Source: Methanobrevibacter sp. (GTDB lineage Archaea > Methanobacteriota > Methanobacteria > Methanobacteriales > Methanobacteriaceae). From it: DNA of 29,118 nt. Positions 1 to 8,949 of this stretch are shown one piece after another; within the stretch, counting starts at the first letter, position 1; each line of letters opens with the position of its first letter. Under the pieces are notes generated by a model. It was given only the letters and a program-made list of their open reading frames with translations. It did no database searches and was not told the DNA's origin. The stretch is taken from contig WRCI01000001.1 of NCBI GenBank assembly GCA_009784145.1, positions 1 through 29,118 of the forward strand. The letters run 5' to 3'. A program made the position numbers and the translations under genes.

Positions 1-129
1 AATAGTTAATATAAAAAATTAGTTGATATAAAATAAATATAAATATTATATAAAAAACAGGAAATAAATTTTATATTATTATTTTAACTTTATTAAAATT
101 CTTATTTTATATAAAAAAGAGGCATGAAA

Positions 130-699
130 ATGAAAGTTAAATCTGGAGATTTTGTAATGCCAGGAGATGTTCTTGGTGTTAGTGAACAGTTTTTACCTGA
201 TAAATGGGCATATGATGATGGAGGATACATAAAAGCAGCAGTTATAGGAACTGTTGATATTAGTTCTTCTAATAAAAAAATTTCTATAATCCCTTCTTCT
301 GGTAAACCTGCGGTTTTAAATATTGGAGATATTGTCTATGGAGAAATTACTGATGTTCGTGGTCAAAGAGCCATGATTAATGTTCAAAAAATGAAAGGTG
401 AAGATAGGCGATTAGCTCTTCCTTACATGGCAGCAATACATATATCTCAAGTTAAAAAAGGGTATTTAGAAAAATTAACCGATGCTTTTAGAATCGGAGA
501 TGTTATAGAAGCAAAAGTATCTAAAATCATGGGTGACAATTTAGATTTAAATACTGCAGATAGAGAAAATGGTGTTGTGAAAGCTATGTGTACACGGTGC
601 CGTGCATACATGATTCCTAGTAAAAGAAATGATGAAGTGTATTGTGAAGTCTGTGATAGAAAAGAAAGACGAAAACTCTCATCTAACTATGATTGTTAA
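130..699 (+). CDS. csl4: Exosome complex RNA-binding protein Csl4
   Basis: Archaeal Csl4 is one of the two S1-type cap proteins of the RNA exosome; it binds RNA and recruits partners such as DnaG to the Rrp41/Rrp42 ring. The N-terminal segment (VKSGDFVMPGD...LGVSEQF) is the family signature. An S1-like OB fold follows at about residues 60-145 (VYGEITDVRGQRAMINV). The C-terminal zinc ribbon has Cys154, 157, 172 and 175 (CTRC...CEVC). At 189 residues the length is normal. An in-frame ATG at 124 lies only one base after the GAGG at 119-122, whereas ATG 130 has a normal spacer, so 130 is preferred. It is the first gene of the conserved csl4-rpo11-tfs-pcn-gins51 block. Confidence 0.93.
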   Translation: MKVKSGDFVMPGDVLGVSEQFLPDKWAYDDGGYIKAAVIGTVDISSSNKKISIIPSSGKPAVLNIGDIVYGEITDVRGQRAMINVQKMKGEDRRLALPYMAAIHISQVKKGYLEKLTDAFRIGDVIEAKVSKIMGDNLDLNTADRENGVVKAMCTRCRAYMIPSKRNDEVYCEVCDRKERRKLSSNYDC

Positions 700-843
700 A
701 TTTATTAGAAACTATTAAAAAGTATTAAAACTACTATAATATATTAAAAACTATTAATAAATATTTAACTAGTAATAGTTGTTAATAAACAAAAAAAGAG
801 CTTATTAAATAAACAAATACAAAATTAATTTATGGATGATATT

Positions 844-1119
844 ATGGATGATATTCAAATTTTAAGAAACACAAAACTAGAACTTGAAATTGCAGTTCCT
901 GGTGAAAGCCATAGTGTTTGTAATGCATTAAGAAAATACCTCATGGAAGACGATGATGTTGAATATGCAGTTTATGGGATAGATCACCCCCTTATAGCTG
1001 AACCAAAAGTTACAATAAAAGTTAAAAGGACTAAAGACCCTAAAAAAGCACTTCTAAAAGCTGCTACTCAATTAAAAGAAGAAACAGAAGAATTCAAAAA
1101 ATTAGTAGAATCTATCTAA
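844..1119 (+). CDS. rpoL: DNA-directed RNA polymerase subunit L (Rpo11)
   Basis: Small RNA polymerase subunit, homologue of eukaryotic Rpb11 and of the N-terminal domain of bacterial alpha. It dimerises with Rpo3 to nucleate assembly of the enzyme. The core is visible as LELEIAVPGESHSVCNALRKYLMEDDDVEYAVYGIDHPL, given here as separate elements: strand LELEIAV, the SHSVCNALRKYL helix and the YGIDHPL loop; the C-terminal helix runs from about residue 60 to the end. The first 12 bases are duplicated, giving ATG at 832 and ATG at 844. The copy at 832 supplies GGATGAT three bases before ATG 844, a spacing also seen at 24591, and no Shine-Dalgarno precedes 832. Start 844 (91 aa) is therefore preferred, while 832 (95 aa) remains possible. 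Confidence 0.9.
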   Translation: MDDIQILRNTKLELEIAVPGESHSVCNALRKYLMEDDDVEYAVYGIDHPLIAEPKVTIKVKRTKDPKKALLKAATQLKEETEEFKKLVESI

Positions 1120-1406
1120 GTAAATTCTTCTTAATTTAAATATATTTTTTATAAAACTTGTTTTAAAATTTTTATTTCCAAATATTTTTATATTTTAATA
1201 TCTAATTTCTATTGTAATCTTATAACATTTTATATAAATAATCTATATAGCTAATTTATATAAATAATCCTATAATAATCTCATATTATAATAATTTTAT
1301 AGCTTTTATAAATATATAAAATCAAAATAAAATTATAAAATGAAATTGGATTTAGATATCAAAAATTATACCTATTTTTATTAAACATTAATTTAACTGT
1401 GATAAT

Positions 1407-1826
1407 TTGACTCAATATAAAAAACCTTCCTTAACTGTTGACATTATCATTATTAATGAAAATAATGAGTTGATATTAATAAAAAGAAAAAATGAACCAT
1501 TTAAAAACCATTGGGCTATTCCTGGAGGGTTTGTTGATTATGGGGAAACAGTAGAAAACGCAACTATTAGAGAAGCTAAGGAAGAAACTGGTATTAATAT
1601 TAAAATAAAAAAATTACTTGGAGTTTATTCAGATTCTGATAGAGATCCAAGAGGTCATACAGTTACTATTGTATATTTGGCTAATGGAGATTTTAATGAA
1701 CTTACCCCATCTAGTGATGCTAAAGATGGGAAAATTTATTCATTTGATGACCTTTCTTCTTTAAAATTAGCTTTTGATCATCGAAAAATATTGAAAGACA
1801 CTTTAAATTATATTAATTCTAATTAG
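1407..1826 (+). CDS. Nudix (MutT-like) hydrolase, probable ADP-ribose pyrophosphatase type
   Basis: Nudix hydrolases cleave nucleoside diphosphates linked to another moiety, using Mg or Mn held by the Nudix box. A complete box is present at residues 41-63: G41, E47, then R55 E56 A57 K58 E59 E60 T61 G62 I63, matching G-x5-E-x7-REUxEExGU. The preceding IPGG motif and the WAI strand are typical. The length (139 aa) fits a single-domain enzyme. The start is TTG 1407, preceded by GTGAT at 1401 as ribosome-binding site. The substrate cannot be decided from sequence; similarity to ADP-ribose pyrophosphatases (PGGFVDYGET) makes that a reasonable guess. It sits between rpoL and the TFS gene, in the same direction. 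Confidence 0.9.
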   Translation: MTQYKKPSLTVDIIIINENNELILIKRKNEPFKNHWAIPGGFVDYGETVENATIREAKEETGINIKIKKLLGVYSDSDRDPRGHTVTIVYLANGDFNELTPSSDAKDGKIYSFDDLSSLKLAFDHRKILKDTLNYINSN

Positions 1827-2196
1827 ATATTCTATCTTGAACATAAAATATATAAAATGAATATAAAAATATACTTTACATCAAATGAATTGTAAAAATA
1901 AGTAGATATAAAATATATAATAAAATGAAATAATCTGAAAAGATATAAATAATAAAAGAATATAATTAATTTACTAGTCATTTTAAAAGATGATATTAAT
2001 CTTATATTATAATTATAAAGTTTGAAAATTTTAGTTGAATTTAGACTTTAAAAGGTTATATTAAAAACTATAATTTTTAGAACAATAATTAACTAAAAAT
2101 AATTTGAAAATATTGTTTTTTAAGTAAAATAAAATAAATTTAAAAATATTTAAAATTTATTCAAATAAGTATTTATAACTAGTTTGGAGGATTGTT

Positions 2197-2511
2197 ATGG
2201 AATTTTGTCCAGATTGTGGAGCTATGCTACTTCCTAATGATAATAAACTTAAATGTAAATGTGGATATACAAAAGATTTGTCAAAAGACGAAGTTGACCA
2301 ATACCAAGTTAATGAAAAGGTAGATGCAAAAGATACTGTTATAGTGAAGGGAGAAGAAATTAATACTCTTCCAACAACTACTGTAGACTGTCCTAAATGT
2401 GGAAATGATAGAGCAGCGTGGTGGTTACGGCAAACAAGAAGTGCTGATGAAGCAGAAACTAGATTTTTAAAATGTTTGAAGTGTAAACATACTTGGAGAG
2501 AATATGATTAG
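2197..2511 (+). CDS. tfs: Transcription factor S (TFS)
   Basis: Archaeal TFS is the functional counterpart of TFIIS. It inserts its C-terminal ribbon into the RNA polymerase funnel and stimulates cleavage of backtracked transcripts. Both zinc ribbons are seen: N-terminal Cys4, 7, 20 and 22, and C-terminal Cys65, 68, 93 and 96. The catalytic acidic pair D84-E85 lies in the motif RSADEAETRF, so the protein should be cleavage-active rather than an inhibitory TFS4-like paralogue. The length of 104 aa is typical. A strong GGAGG at 2185-2189 precedes ATG 2197. Location near rpoL and pcn matches conserved archaeal gene order. Confidence 0.96.
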   Translation: MEFCPDCGAMLLPNDNKLKCKCGYTKDLSKDEVDQYQVNEKVDAKDTVIVKGEEINTLPTTTVDCPKCGNDRAAWWLRQTRSADEAETRFLKCLKCKHTWREYD

Positions 2512-2927
2512 TTTTTTCTTATAGAACCAAGTCATATTCATTTATATATTATAAGATTTTATAATTAATGTATTTAAGATATTATAAAACTTCACTATCA
2601 ATAACCTGTGATAATTTTAAGATAATATAATAGAATCTTAAATAATTGAATTTAATAGTAGACTTTATCAATGATATGGTCAATTTGATAAGTTCAAAAA
2701 CTTAATCCATAAAATAATTTATATTTTTATAAAATTATATTTTATAAAAAATTATAATTAAAAAATTATAATAAAAAAATTTATATTATAAAATAAAAAA
2801 GATTATAAAAAATATTAAAAATATTAAAATTGAAATATTTTACAATATTGAATGATTATAAGATTAAGGATTATAATATTAAATGATTTTATAAAATTTA
2901 ATATATAAAAATCTAAGGGGAGTCCAT

Positions 2928-3944
2928 ATGGGCGAATCTGAAAAAAATTCAGAAGATGATTCATCTTTTTTAGATGAATTTGATTCTTTAGAAGATTTTA
3001 AAACTGAAAATGAAAAAGAAAACTCAAATGATAATGAGAAATCTGGCTTAAATGAAAGTATTTTTAGTGGAATGTCTTTGCATTCTAAATTTAGTGGGTT
3101 GTTATCTAAAAATTCTGGAAAAAAACGATTGATTTTAGCTTTAATTGGAATTACAATTGGAATTATTTTTATTTTATTAGGAATCACTTTAATTTTGGGA
3201 GATTCTGATAAAATTGTGGATAATGTTGCTTTTGGTGAAACTAGTGCTTTTGCAACAATAATAACATTTTTAGGTGTTTTTTCTCTTGGAATTTCGATTT
3301 TAACGATTATACCTAAGAAAACCCCCTTAACACATGTTTTTGATGATATAAAAGATTTGGAACTACTTGATGAAGAAGATTACCATATTGATTCTGATTT
3401 TAAATCTAAATCAAGTACATCCAAGTCAAAATCTGAATTAAAAACAGAATCTGATGATTCTGACTCCACTCTTTTTGAATCTCCTTCTACTTTTTCTAAC
3501 TCTGAAGACTTTTTATCTGAATCAGACACTTTTATTTCTTTTGAAAATGATTCTTCTTCTGAATCCAGCACTTTTACTTCTTTTGAAAATGATTCTTCTT
3601 CTGAATCAGATCTCTTATTATCTGAACTTTTATCTGATGAAAATTCAGAAAACCCTGATTTAGGGTATGAACAAGGTCTTTCTGACTTAGAAGGTGAACG
3701 ACAATTTTCTAAATTAGAAGATAATCAAACAATTACTGAAGGAGAAAATAGACAAAAAATTCTCGAATCAGAAGATGAACAAGAATATGCTAAACCTACT
3801 AAAATAAAACCCAGCTTTAAAAAAAATTCTGAGTCTAAAAGACCTCATAAGCCAAAAAATAAAAATTTGGTTTCTAAAAAAAAATCTAAAAAGAATAAAA
3901 AAGATAATTCTTCAAAAAGTACTCAATCAAAACTAATTGAATAA
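2928..3944 (+). CDS. Unrecognised two-helix membrane protein with Ser/acid-rich cytoplasmic tail
   Basis: I do not recognise a family for this 338-residue protein. It begins with about 65 acidic and Ser/Asn-rich residues. Two hydrophobic helices follow, roughly at 70-92 (LILALIGITIGIIFILLGIT) and 106-127 (FATIITFLGVFSLGISILTII). After these comes a long Ser/Asp/Glu-rich low-complexity region (about 135-300) and a strongly basic tail (about 300-333, KPKNKN...KKKSKKNKK). A 14-residue repeat (SFENDSSSES core) occurs twice at 3538-3608, from a 42-bp DNA duplication. GGGGAG at about 2917-2922 is a good ribosome-binding site. The charge pattern suggests both ends are on the same membrane side, but that is inference. 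It lies between tfs and pcn. Confidence 0.75.
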   Translation: MGESEKNSEDDSSFLDEFDSLEDFKTENEKENSNDNEKSGLNESIFSGMSLHSKFSGLLSKNSGKKRLILALIGITIGIIFILLGITLILGDSDKIVDNVAFGETSAFATIITFLGVFSLGISILTIIPKKTPLTHVFDDIKDLELLDEEDYHIDSDFKSKSSTSKSKSELKTESDDSDSTLFESPSTFSNSEDFLSESDTFISFENDSSSESSTFTSFENDSSSESDLLLSELLSDENSENPDLGYEQGLSDLEGERQFSKLEDNQTITEGENRQKILESEDEQEYAKPTKIKPSFKKNSESKRPHKPKNKNLVSKKKSKKNKKDNSSKSTQSKLIE

Positions 3945-3997
3945 TAAAACTAATTGAGCAATAAAGCTGATTGAATAATAAAACTAATTGAACATTA
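3930..3997 (+). repeat. Tandem repeat, 17 bp x 4, spanning the stop codon
   Basis: Four successive 17-bp units of the type AAACTAATTGAATAATA start inside the last codons of the membrane-protein gene and run past its stop. Units 1, 2 and 4 are nearly identical; unit 3 has two changes (AAGCTGATTG...). The array encodes the final LIE and stop, so changes in copy number would move downstream sequence without changing the protein. Confidence 0.85.
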
Positions 3998-4011
3998 AAC
4001 CGTGAAATAAG

Positions 4012-4104
4012 TGTTATGTTTAGAAATATGTATTATATTTGAAAATATATACTATATTCGAGAATATATATTATATTTGAAAGAATGTGCATTATATTTC
4101 TATT
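4012..4104 (+). repeat. Degenerate approx. 19-bp repeat upstream of pcn
   Basis: About four imperfect units of the type ATATTTGAAAATATATACT (for example at 4038-4056 and 4057-4075) lie between the membrane-protein gene and pcn. The rest of the 370-base gap (3945-4316) is A+T-rich with no open frame; the pcn promoter must be within it but no single TATA box stands out. Confidence 0.6.
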
Positions 4105-4316
4105 TAAGAACTTTTTCGTGAATTTTATCATTTTATTTATATAAAATATATATGTATAAATATGATGAAAAACTACATTTAATACATATATATTATTTAT
4201 GAATAATAACTAAATCTTATTAGCTATAAAACTTTATGGCTTAAAATTGCTAATTATAGTGAATGTTAAATAATATTAATTAAAACTCTTATAATTAAAT
4301 AAAGAGAGGGTTTAAA

Positions 4317-5051
4317 ATGTTTAAAGCTGAATTAAGTAATCCTAATATTTTAAAAACCAGTTTTGATGCTATTTCTTCTATTGTAGATGAAGTACAAATT
4401 CAAACTGATAGTGAAGGCTTTAGGTTAGATGCCTTAGATCGTAGTCACATCACATATGTGCATTTAGAGTTAAAAGCAAGTTTATTCGATGAATTTATCT
4501 GTGATGAACCAGAAAAAATAAATATAGATACTGATGAGTTTGTTAAAGTTTTAAAGCGTTCTAAAACTGATGATCGAGTGATAATATCCCTTGATGAGGG
4601 AAATTTTATCATAACATTCGAAGGAGAAGCTAAAAGAACTTTTAAAATTAGACTTATTGATATTGATCAAGAACCACCTTCACCTCCAGAATTAGACCAT
4701 CCAACTGAGTTTGAAATTCCTTTCACACTTTTAAAAGACTCTATAGCAGATATTGATATATTTTCAGACAAAATTTCTCTAATGGTAGATAATGAATACT
4801 TTAAAGCTGCTGCAGAAGGAGAATTTGGTGATGCTAATATTGAATATCTTCATGGGGAAAAAATAAATGGTGAAGCTAAATCCGTCTTTTCTCTTGAAAA
4901 AATCAGAGAAATGTTGAAAGCAGATAAATTTTCAGATATTGCTACAATTAAACTTGGAGACGACATGCCTCTTGATTTAAAACTTAAAATGATTTCTGAT
5001 GATGGAGAATTAAGCTTTTTACTAGCTCCAAGAATAGAAAATGAGGAATAA
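4317..5051 (+). CDS. pcn: DNA polymerase sliding clamp (PCNA)
   Basis: PCNA forms a homotrimeric ring around DNA and tethers replicative polymerases, FEN1, ligase and repair nucleases through their PIP-boxes. The 244-residue length is exactly typical. Visible hallmarks are the N-terminal FKAELSN start, the [16 protein letters not shown] segment with the basic and hydrophobic DNA-facing helices, the interdomain connector loop around residues 115-130 ([14 protein letters not shown]), and the C-terminal LAPRIE that pairs with PIP peptides. GAGAGG at about 4303-4308 precedes ATG 4317. The next gene encodes Gins51 and a probable PCNA client, EndoQ, lies 5 kb downstream. Confidence 0.97.
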   Translation: MFKAELSNPNILKTSFDAISSIVDEVQIQTDSEGFRLDALDRSHITYVHLELKASLFDEFICDEPEKINIDTDEFVKVLKRSKTDDRVIISLDEGNFIITFEGEAKRTFKIRLIDIDQEPPSPPELDHPTEFEIPFTLLKDSIADIDIFSDKISLMVDNEYFKAAAEGEFGDANIEYLHGEKINGEAKSVFSLEKIREMLKADKFSDIATIKLGDDMPLDLKLKMISDDGELSFLLAPRIENEE

Positions 5052-5147
5052 TCAAATATTCTCAGTTTCTATTATATTTTTATAAATATATTCTTTAGAA
5101 AATATATTTTTTATACTTTTATATTTTATTGTATTTTATTTTTAGTT

Positions 5148-5202
5148 ATTTTCTAAATTAACATGTTATTTTCTAAATCAATACGTTATTTGTTAAACTA
5201 AG
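5148..5202 (+). repeat. Short 20-bp tandem repeat before gins51
   Basis: Two and a half copies of a 20-bp unit (TTATTTTCTAAATTAACATG type) occupy part of the 170-base gap between pcn and gins51. The third copy is truncated and diverged. Confidence 0.6.
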
Positions 5203-5222
5203 TCTGTTTGAGTTGATTATTC

Positions 5223-6401
5223 TTGGAAGATGCTTTTTTCACAAAATTACGAGAAATACAGAAAAAAGAACGAGCTAATAGTATTTTAGCTAGAGTGGGT
5301 CCAGATTTCTATAGAAGAACTTATAGTTATTTAGATGAACTTAAAAATATTGCTGAAAATAATCCTTTTTCAAGTGAACATGATTTACTTAGAAATATTC
5401 AAAGAATAGCAACTGAAATTTGTGAAATAAGAGAACATAAAATAGCTGATGCTGCGGTTTTGAATATTCAACGCTCTTATCATTTATTTCAAGGAAAACC
5501 ACAATTTGATCTTTTAGATACAACTCCTTTAAATTTAACTGATGAAGAAGAAAAGCTTTATTTTTCACTTATCGACACTTTAAAAAGTCATAGGCAAAGT
5601 ATTTCTTTTGATGAGTTAAGTTCTGAAGATAATTTAGTTTTAAATGATTCTAAAAATATTTCTAATGAGGAAAACTCCATTATTGATAGTTCTAATATTG
5701 AAAAAAAATCTATAGAAGATTCTGTTGGAAATGATAAACTATCCCCAGAATTTAAAAAATTAGATTCTTCTATTTCTAAACTAAAAAATCGAAAATCTGA
5801 AGAATCAATAGATATTGGAAAAAAATCCATACCTAATATTGAAAAATCTGTCCAAAATATCAAAAAATCAACACCTAGTGGAGAAACCCCTATATCCTCT
5901 AATGAAAAATCAAAATTAAGTTCTATTAATACTCAAAAACCCCCAGAAAATATCCAATCGAAAAAATCTGAAAAATTTTCACATGAAGAAAATAACAAAT
6001 TTCCATCAAATTCTAATAAAAAAGAATTAAAGGATAAAACTAAAATAAACAAAAATAGTAACCTTGAAATAGCTAAAAAAGATAAACCTAAAATAGCTAA
6101 AAATAATAAATTGGGAATAGATAATATAATTAAAAATGAAAGTGAAGAGTTTGTCAATATTGACGAATTGTACTTGGAAACTGATTTAAATCTAAAAACC
6201 CAGCTAAACAAAAATAATTCTAAATCAACTACTGAAAAAATAGCTAATGTAATGGTTTTAATATTTTCTGAAATTAATTCAATTGTTGGTGTTGATAAGA
6301 AAATTTATGGTCCTTTCAAACCTCAAGATATTGTTGTCATGCCAGATATAAATGCAAATATTTTGATTAAAAATAAAAAAGGTAGATTAATTAAAAATTA
6401 A
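5223..6401 (+). CDS. GINS complex subunit Gins51 with long low-complexity linker
   Basis: Archaeal GINS joins MCM helicase and the Cdc45/GAN-like nuclease in the replisome. The N-terminal helical A-domain is at about residues 1-135 (FFTKLREIQKKERA..., DFYRRTYSYLDEL). The small C-terminal B-domain is at about 333-392 (VMVLIFSEINSIVGVDKKIYGPFKPQDIVVMPDIN split as FSEINSIVGVD, YGPFKPQDIVVMP and NANILIKNK). The A-then-B order identifies the Gins51 type. Between them lie about 200 residues rich in Lys, Ser, Asn and Glu with loose repeats such as NIEKS and KIAK, far more linker than the compact family members have. The start is TTG 5223; GTTGAT at 5213-5218 may act as ribosome-binding site. It follows pcn. 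Confidence 0.85.
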   Translation: MEDAFFTKLREIQKKERANSILARVGPDFYRRTYSYLDELKNIAENNPFSSEHDLLRNIQRIATEICEIREHKIADAAVLNIQRSYHLFQGKPQFDLLDTTPLNLTDEEEKLYFSLIDTLKSHRQSISFDELSSEDNLVLNDSKNISNEENSIIDSSNIEKKSIEDSVGNDKLSPEFKKLDSSISKLKNRKSEESIDIGKKSIPNIEKSVQNIKKSTPSGETPISSNEKSKLSSINTQKPPENIQSKKSEKFSHEENNKFPSNSNKKELKDKTKINKNSNLEIAKKDKPKIAKNNKLGIDNIIKNESEEFVNIDELYLETDLNLKTQLNKNNSKSTTEKIANVMVLIFSEINSIVGVDKKIYGPFKPQDIVVMPDINANILIKNKKGRLIKN

Positions 6402-6833
6402 TATTTAATCAATAATGATGTATACATTTTTCCACCATACTTCATATTTTCACATTAGAATACTAAACCCCATTACAATTATTATACTAATATTAAATTT
6501 CTCAGAAAATTTGATAGTGAAAAAATTTGAGTGTTTTTGAAATTTTTTTAGTATTGAAAATTTGATTTTTTCCATTAAATTTAAATATAGTTAGAAATCA
6601 TATACTATATTAATATCAATTAAATTTCAATTAAATTATTATTATCCATTTTTTTATAATTCTTTAAAATTCTTTTTAAAGTATTTAACTTAATTAAATC
6701 TTATGATTTAATGATTGAAATAGATGGCTTATTTATTTAAATTAATATGTTATTGTTTTGATGATATTGTTCTAATATACTGTTTAATATTTGATTAATA
6801 TTTTTGTATATTATTTTAATTAAAGCTTGATAG
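6402..6833. other. A+T-rich gap upstream of the L44e gene
   Basis: No open frame is supported. The stretch is A+T-rich with one T-rich run after the gins51 stop. A weak TATA-like sequence (TATATTATTTTAAT region, about 6806-6820) precedes the hairpin at 6834 and is the best promoter candidate for the L44e-S27e-aIF2-alpha group. Confidence 0.5.
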
Positions 6834-6856
6834 CTCTATGTCTCGGAAACATGGAG
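6834..6856 (+). promoter_or_regulatory. Leader hairpin before the L44e gene
   Basis: CTCTATGT at 6834-6841 pairs completely with ACATGGAG at 6849-6856 (one G-U pair) around the loop CTCGGAA. Two further pairs (A32-T58 and G33-T57 in the 6800 numbering) can extend the stem. It is a patch of higher G+C in very A+T-rich sequence and ends 12 bases before the AGGTGAT ribosome-binding site. It could be a ribosomal-protein autoregulatory leader or an RNA stability element; the function is inference. Confidence 0.5.
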
Positions 6857-6877
6857 TTTATAAATATAGGTGATTGA

Positions 6878-7156
6878 ATGAAAATTCCTAAAGAAAAAAG
6901 AACTTACTGTCCAAAATGTAAAACCCATACTATTCACGAAGTACTGGTTGCTAAAAAAAGAAAAGCTAGTGAATTAAAATGGGGACAAAGACAATTTAGA
7001 AGAGTTACTGCTGGTTACAGAGGTTATCCAAGACCATTACCTGGTGGTAACAAACCTGTTAAAAAATTAGATTTAAGATATAAGTGTAAAGAATGCGGAA
7101 AATCCCGTGTTGCATCCTCTTTTAGAACAAGTAAACCAGAATTTGTAGCTAAATAA
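6878..7156 (+). CDS. rpl44e: 50S ribosomal protein L44e
   Basis: Archaeal/eukaryotic large-subunit protein L44e (eL42), located near the E site. A four-cysteine zinc site is present: Cys11 and Cys14 (YCPKCKTHT) and Cys70 and Cys73 ([10 protein letters not shown]). The middle has the family motif [21 protein letters not shown], seen here from about residue 36 to 56. The length of 92 aa is typical. AGGTGAT at 6868-6874 is an excellent ribosome-binding site for ATG 6878. The S27e and aIF2-alpha genes follow in the same direction, a widely conserved archaeal order. Confidence 0.97.
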   Translation: MKIPKEKRTYCPKCKTHTIHEVLVAKKRKASELKWGQRQFRRVTAGYRGYPRPLPGGNKPVKKLDLRYKCKECGKSRVASSFRTSKPEFVAK

Positions 7157-7384
7157 TATCTTTTCGATATTGACTATATTCTAATTATATAACTTAATAA
7201 TTTAGTCAAATTTAAAATCTTATTTAAAATAATATTCTTAGTTAAATTTAATAGTCTTACATTTAAATTAATAACTTTAAATTTAAATTAATAGTCAATT
7301 CATAAGATAAAATTTAGATTAGATTTTCAAGAAAATTTAAAATTAAATATTTATAAAAATTTTTATCAAAGTATAGGTGATTAA

Positions 7385-7564
7385 ATGTCTAATGAACAAA
7401 GAGGAAACTTTTTAAGAGTCAAATGTTTAGATTGTGATAATGAGCAAATAATATTTGATAGAGCTTCATCCAAGGTACAATGTATTATATGTGGTAAAAC
7501 ACTTATACAACCTCGTGGAGGAAAATCTAAAATAACTGCTCATATTGATGAAGTATTAAGATAA
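7385..7564 (+). CDS. rps27e: 30S ribosomal protein S27e
   Basis: A 59-residue reading frame from ATG 7385 to TAA 7564 encodes S27e (eS27), a small-subunit zinc-ribbon protein. The Cys pairs are Cys14/Cys17 ([10 protein letters not shown]) and Cys33/Cys36 ([10 protein letters not shown]), followed by the conserved PRGGKSKI tail. GGTGAT precedes the ATG with a three-base spacer. It lies between L44e and aIF2-alpha, where S27e is normally found in archaea. It is easy to miss because of its small size. Confidence 0.96.
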   Translation: MSNEQRGNFLRVKCLDCDNEQIIFDRASSKVQCIICGKTLIQPRGGKSKITAHIDEVLR

Positions 7565-7609
7565 TTTAACTTGTAAAATATTTATTATTTTTTATGTTTA
7601 GGTGTTTTA

Positions 7610-8389
7610 ATGGTAAGAAAAAATCAAGAATGGCCAAGCGAAGGAGAACTTATAGTTGCTACAGTTTATAAAGTTCTTGGCTACGGAGCATATGCGAATC
7701 TTGAAGAATATGAAGGAAAAGAAGCTTTTATTCACATTTCTGAAGTATCTTCTGGTTGGGTAAAAAATATACGTGACCATGTAAGAGAAAATCAGAAAAT
7801 TGTAGCTCGAGTTTTAAGAGTAAAACCTAAACAAGGACATGTAGATGCTTCCTTAAAAAGAATAAGAGAAGATCAAAGAACTAAAAAAATTCAACAATGG
7901 AAAGTTGAACAAAAGGCTGAAAAATTCTTAGAATTGTCTGCCAAAACTTTAGACAAAGATCTTAACACAGCTTATGATGAAGTAGGTTATAAACTCATGC
8001 ATATCTTTGGTGATATATATGGGGCTTTTGAAAGTGCTGCTGACGATGGAGAAAGTGTTCTTATAGAAGAAGGAATAGCTGAAGACTGGGCTAAAACCAT
8101 TGCAAAAGTTGCTAAAAAGAATATCACTCCCCCTGAGGTTCATATAACTGGTTATGTTGATATACAAACTTTTGATTCTGACGGTGTGAATATAATTAAA
8201 AAAGCTCTTAAAGCTGCTGAAGGAGAAAACGTTGAAGTTCAGTGCGTTGGTGCTCCTCGTTACAGAATTACTGTGAAATCTACAGATTACATTCAAGCAG
8301 AAAAAGATTTAAAAGAAGCTGCTGAAAGCTGTATAAAAATAATCGAAAAATCATCTGGTAATGGAACATTTTTACGTGAATTAGAATAA
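7610..8389 (+). CDS. eif2a: Translation initiation factor 2 subunit alpha (aIF2-alpha)
   Basis: Alpha subunit of the heterotrimeric factor aIF2 that delivers initiator Met-tRNA to the small subunit. An N-terminal S1 domain occupies about residues 8-85 ([39 protein letters not shown]). A helical domain follows, and the C-terminal alpha-beta domain that contacts the gamma subunit starts near residue 170 ([11 protein letters not shown]...GAPRYRITV). The length of 259 aa is normal. An AGGTGTT site precedes ATG 7610. The S27e-aIF2-alpha-Nop10-PAC2 order is conserved in many archaea. Confidence 0.97.
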   Translation: MVRKNQEWPSEGELIVATVYKVLGYGAYANLEEYEGKEAFIHISEVSSGWVKNIRDHVRENQKIVARVLRVKPKQGHVDASLKRIREDQRTKKIQQWKVEQKAEKFLELSAKTLDKDLNTAYDEVGYKLMHIFGDIYGAFESAADDGESVLIEEGIAEDWAKTIAKVAKKNITPPEVHITGYVDIQTFDSDGVNIIKKALKAAEGENVEVQCVGAPRYRITVKSTDYIQAEKDLKEAAESCIKIIEKSSGNGTFLRELE

Positions 8390-8623
8390 AAACTTTTTTC
8401 AAGTAAACATTTTTCCATTTTAAATATTTTATAAATTATTTTTACTATAAATTATTTTCAATACAAAAAAAACTCTTTAATATATAACTTTCTTAAATAT
8501 AAATTATTCTCAAGAACTAAAAACTTTTAAATATACAATATTCTTAAGTACAGAACTTTTTATTGTTAATTATTATTTTCTGTTATTGCTTTCTGTTAAG
8601 TATTTTTCAATTTAGTGACTAAA

Positions 8624-8797
8624 ATGAAACTAAAAATGCATAAATGTGAGGATTGTGGTGAATATACACTTAAATCAATCTGCCCCTATTGTGGTGAAAA
8701 AGTTAAAGTTATTTATCCAGCTAAATATTCTATTGATGATAAATATGGAAAATATCGTCGTAAATTAAAGGAAGAAATGCTTAACAAACAAGTGTGA
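8624..8797 (+). CDS. nop10: H/ACA ribonucleoprotein protein Nop10
   Basis: Nop10 binds Cbf5 and stabilises the H/ACA pseudouridylation complex. The zinc ribbon is Cys8, 11, 20 and 23 (HKCEDCGEYTLKSICPYCG split at the midpoint), followed by the basic YSIDDKYGKYRRKLKEE helix. The frame also opens at GTG 8615, but that GTG is part of GTGACT, a plausible ribosome-binding site with normal spacing to ATG 8624. Start 8624 (57 aa) also matches the usual short N-terminus. The gene sits between aIF2-alpha and a PAC2 gene, as expected. Confidence 0.94.
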   Translation: MKLKMHKCEDCGEYTLKSICPYCGEKVKVIYPAKYSIDDKYGKYRRKLKEEMLNKQV

Positions 8798-8949
8798 TGA
8801 AAACAAACATTAAAACTATTAATATAAAAGATAATGATAAATATTAATTAATGAAAATATTGAATATAAAAAATATAAAATAATATTTTTCAAACTAAAA
8901 TTAAGTATAATAAATACAAATTTATAATAATCATAATTAGAGGATTTTC

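Noticed and set aside
3454..3663. Leu-rich plus-strand frame within the membrane-protein gene
   Set aside because: It is a frame-shifted reading of the Ser/acid repeat (TCT and TTC repeats read as Leu), with no start signal.
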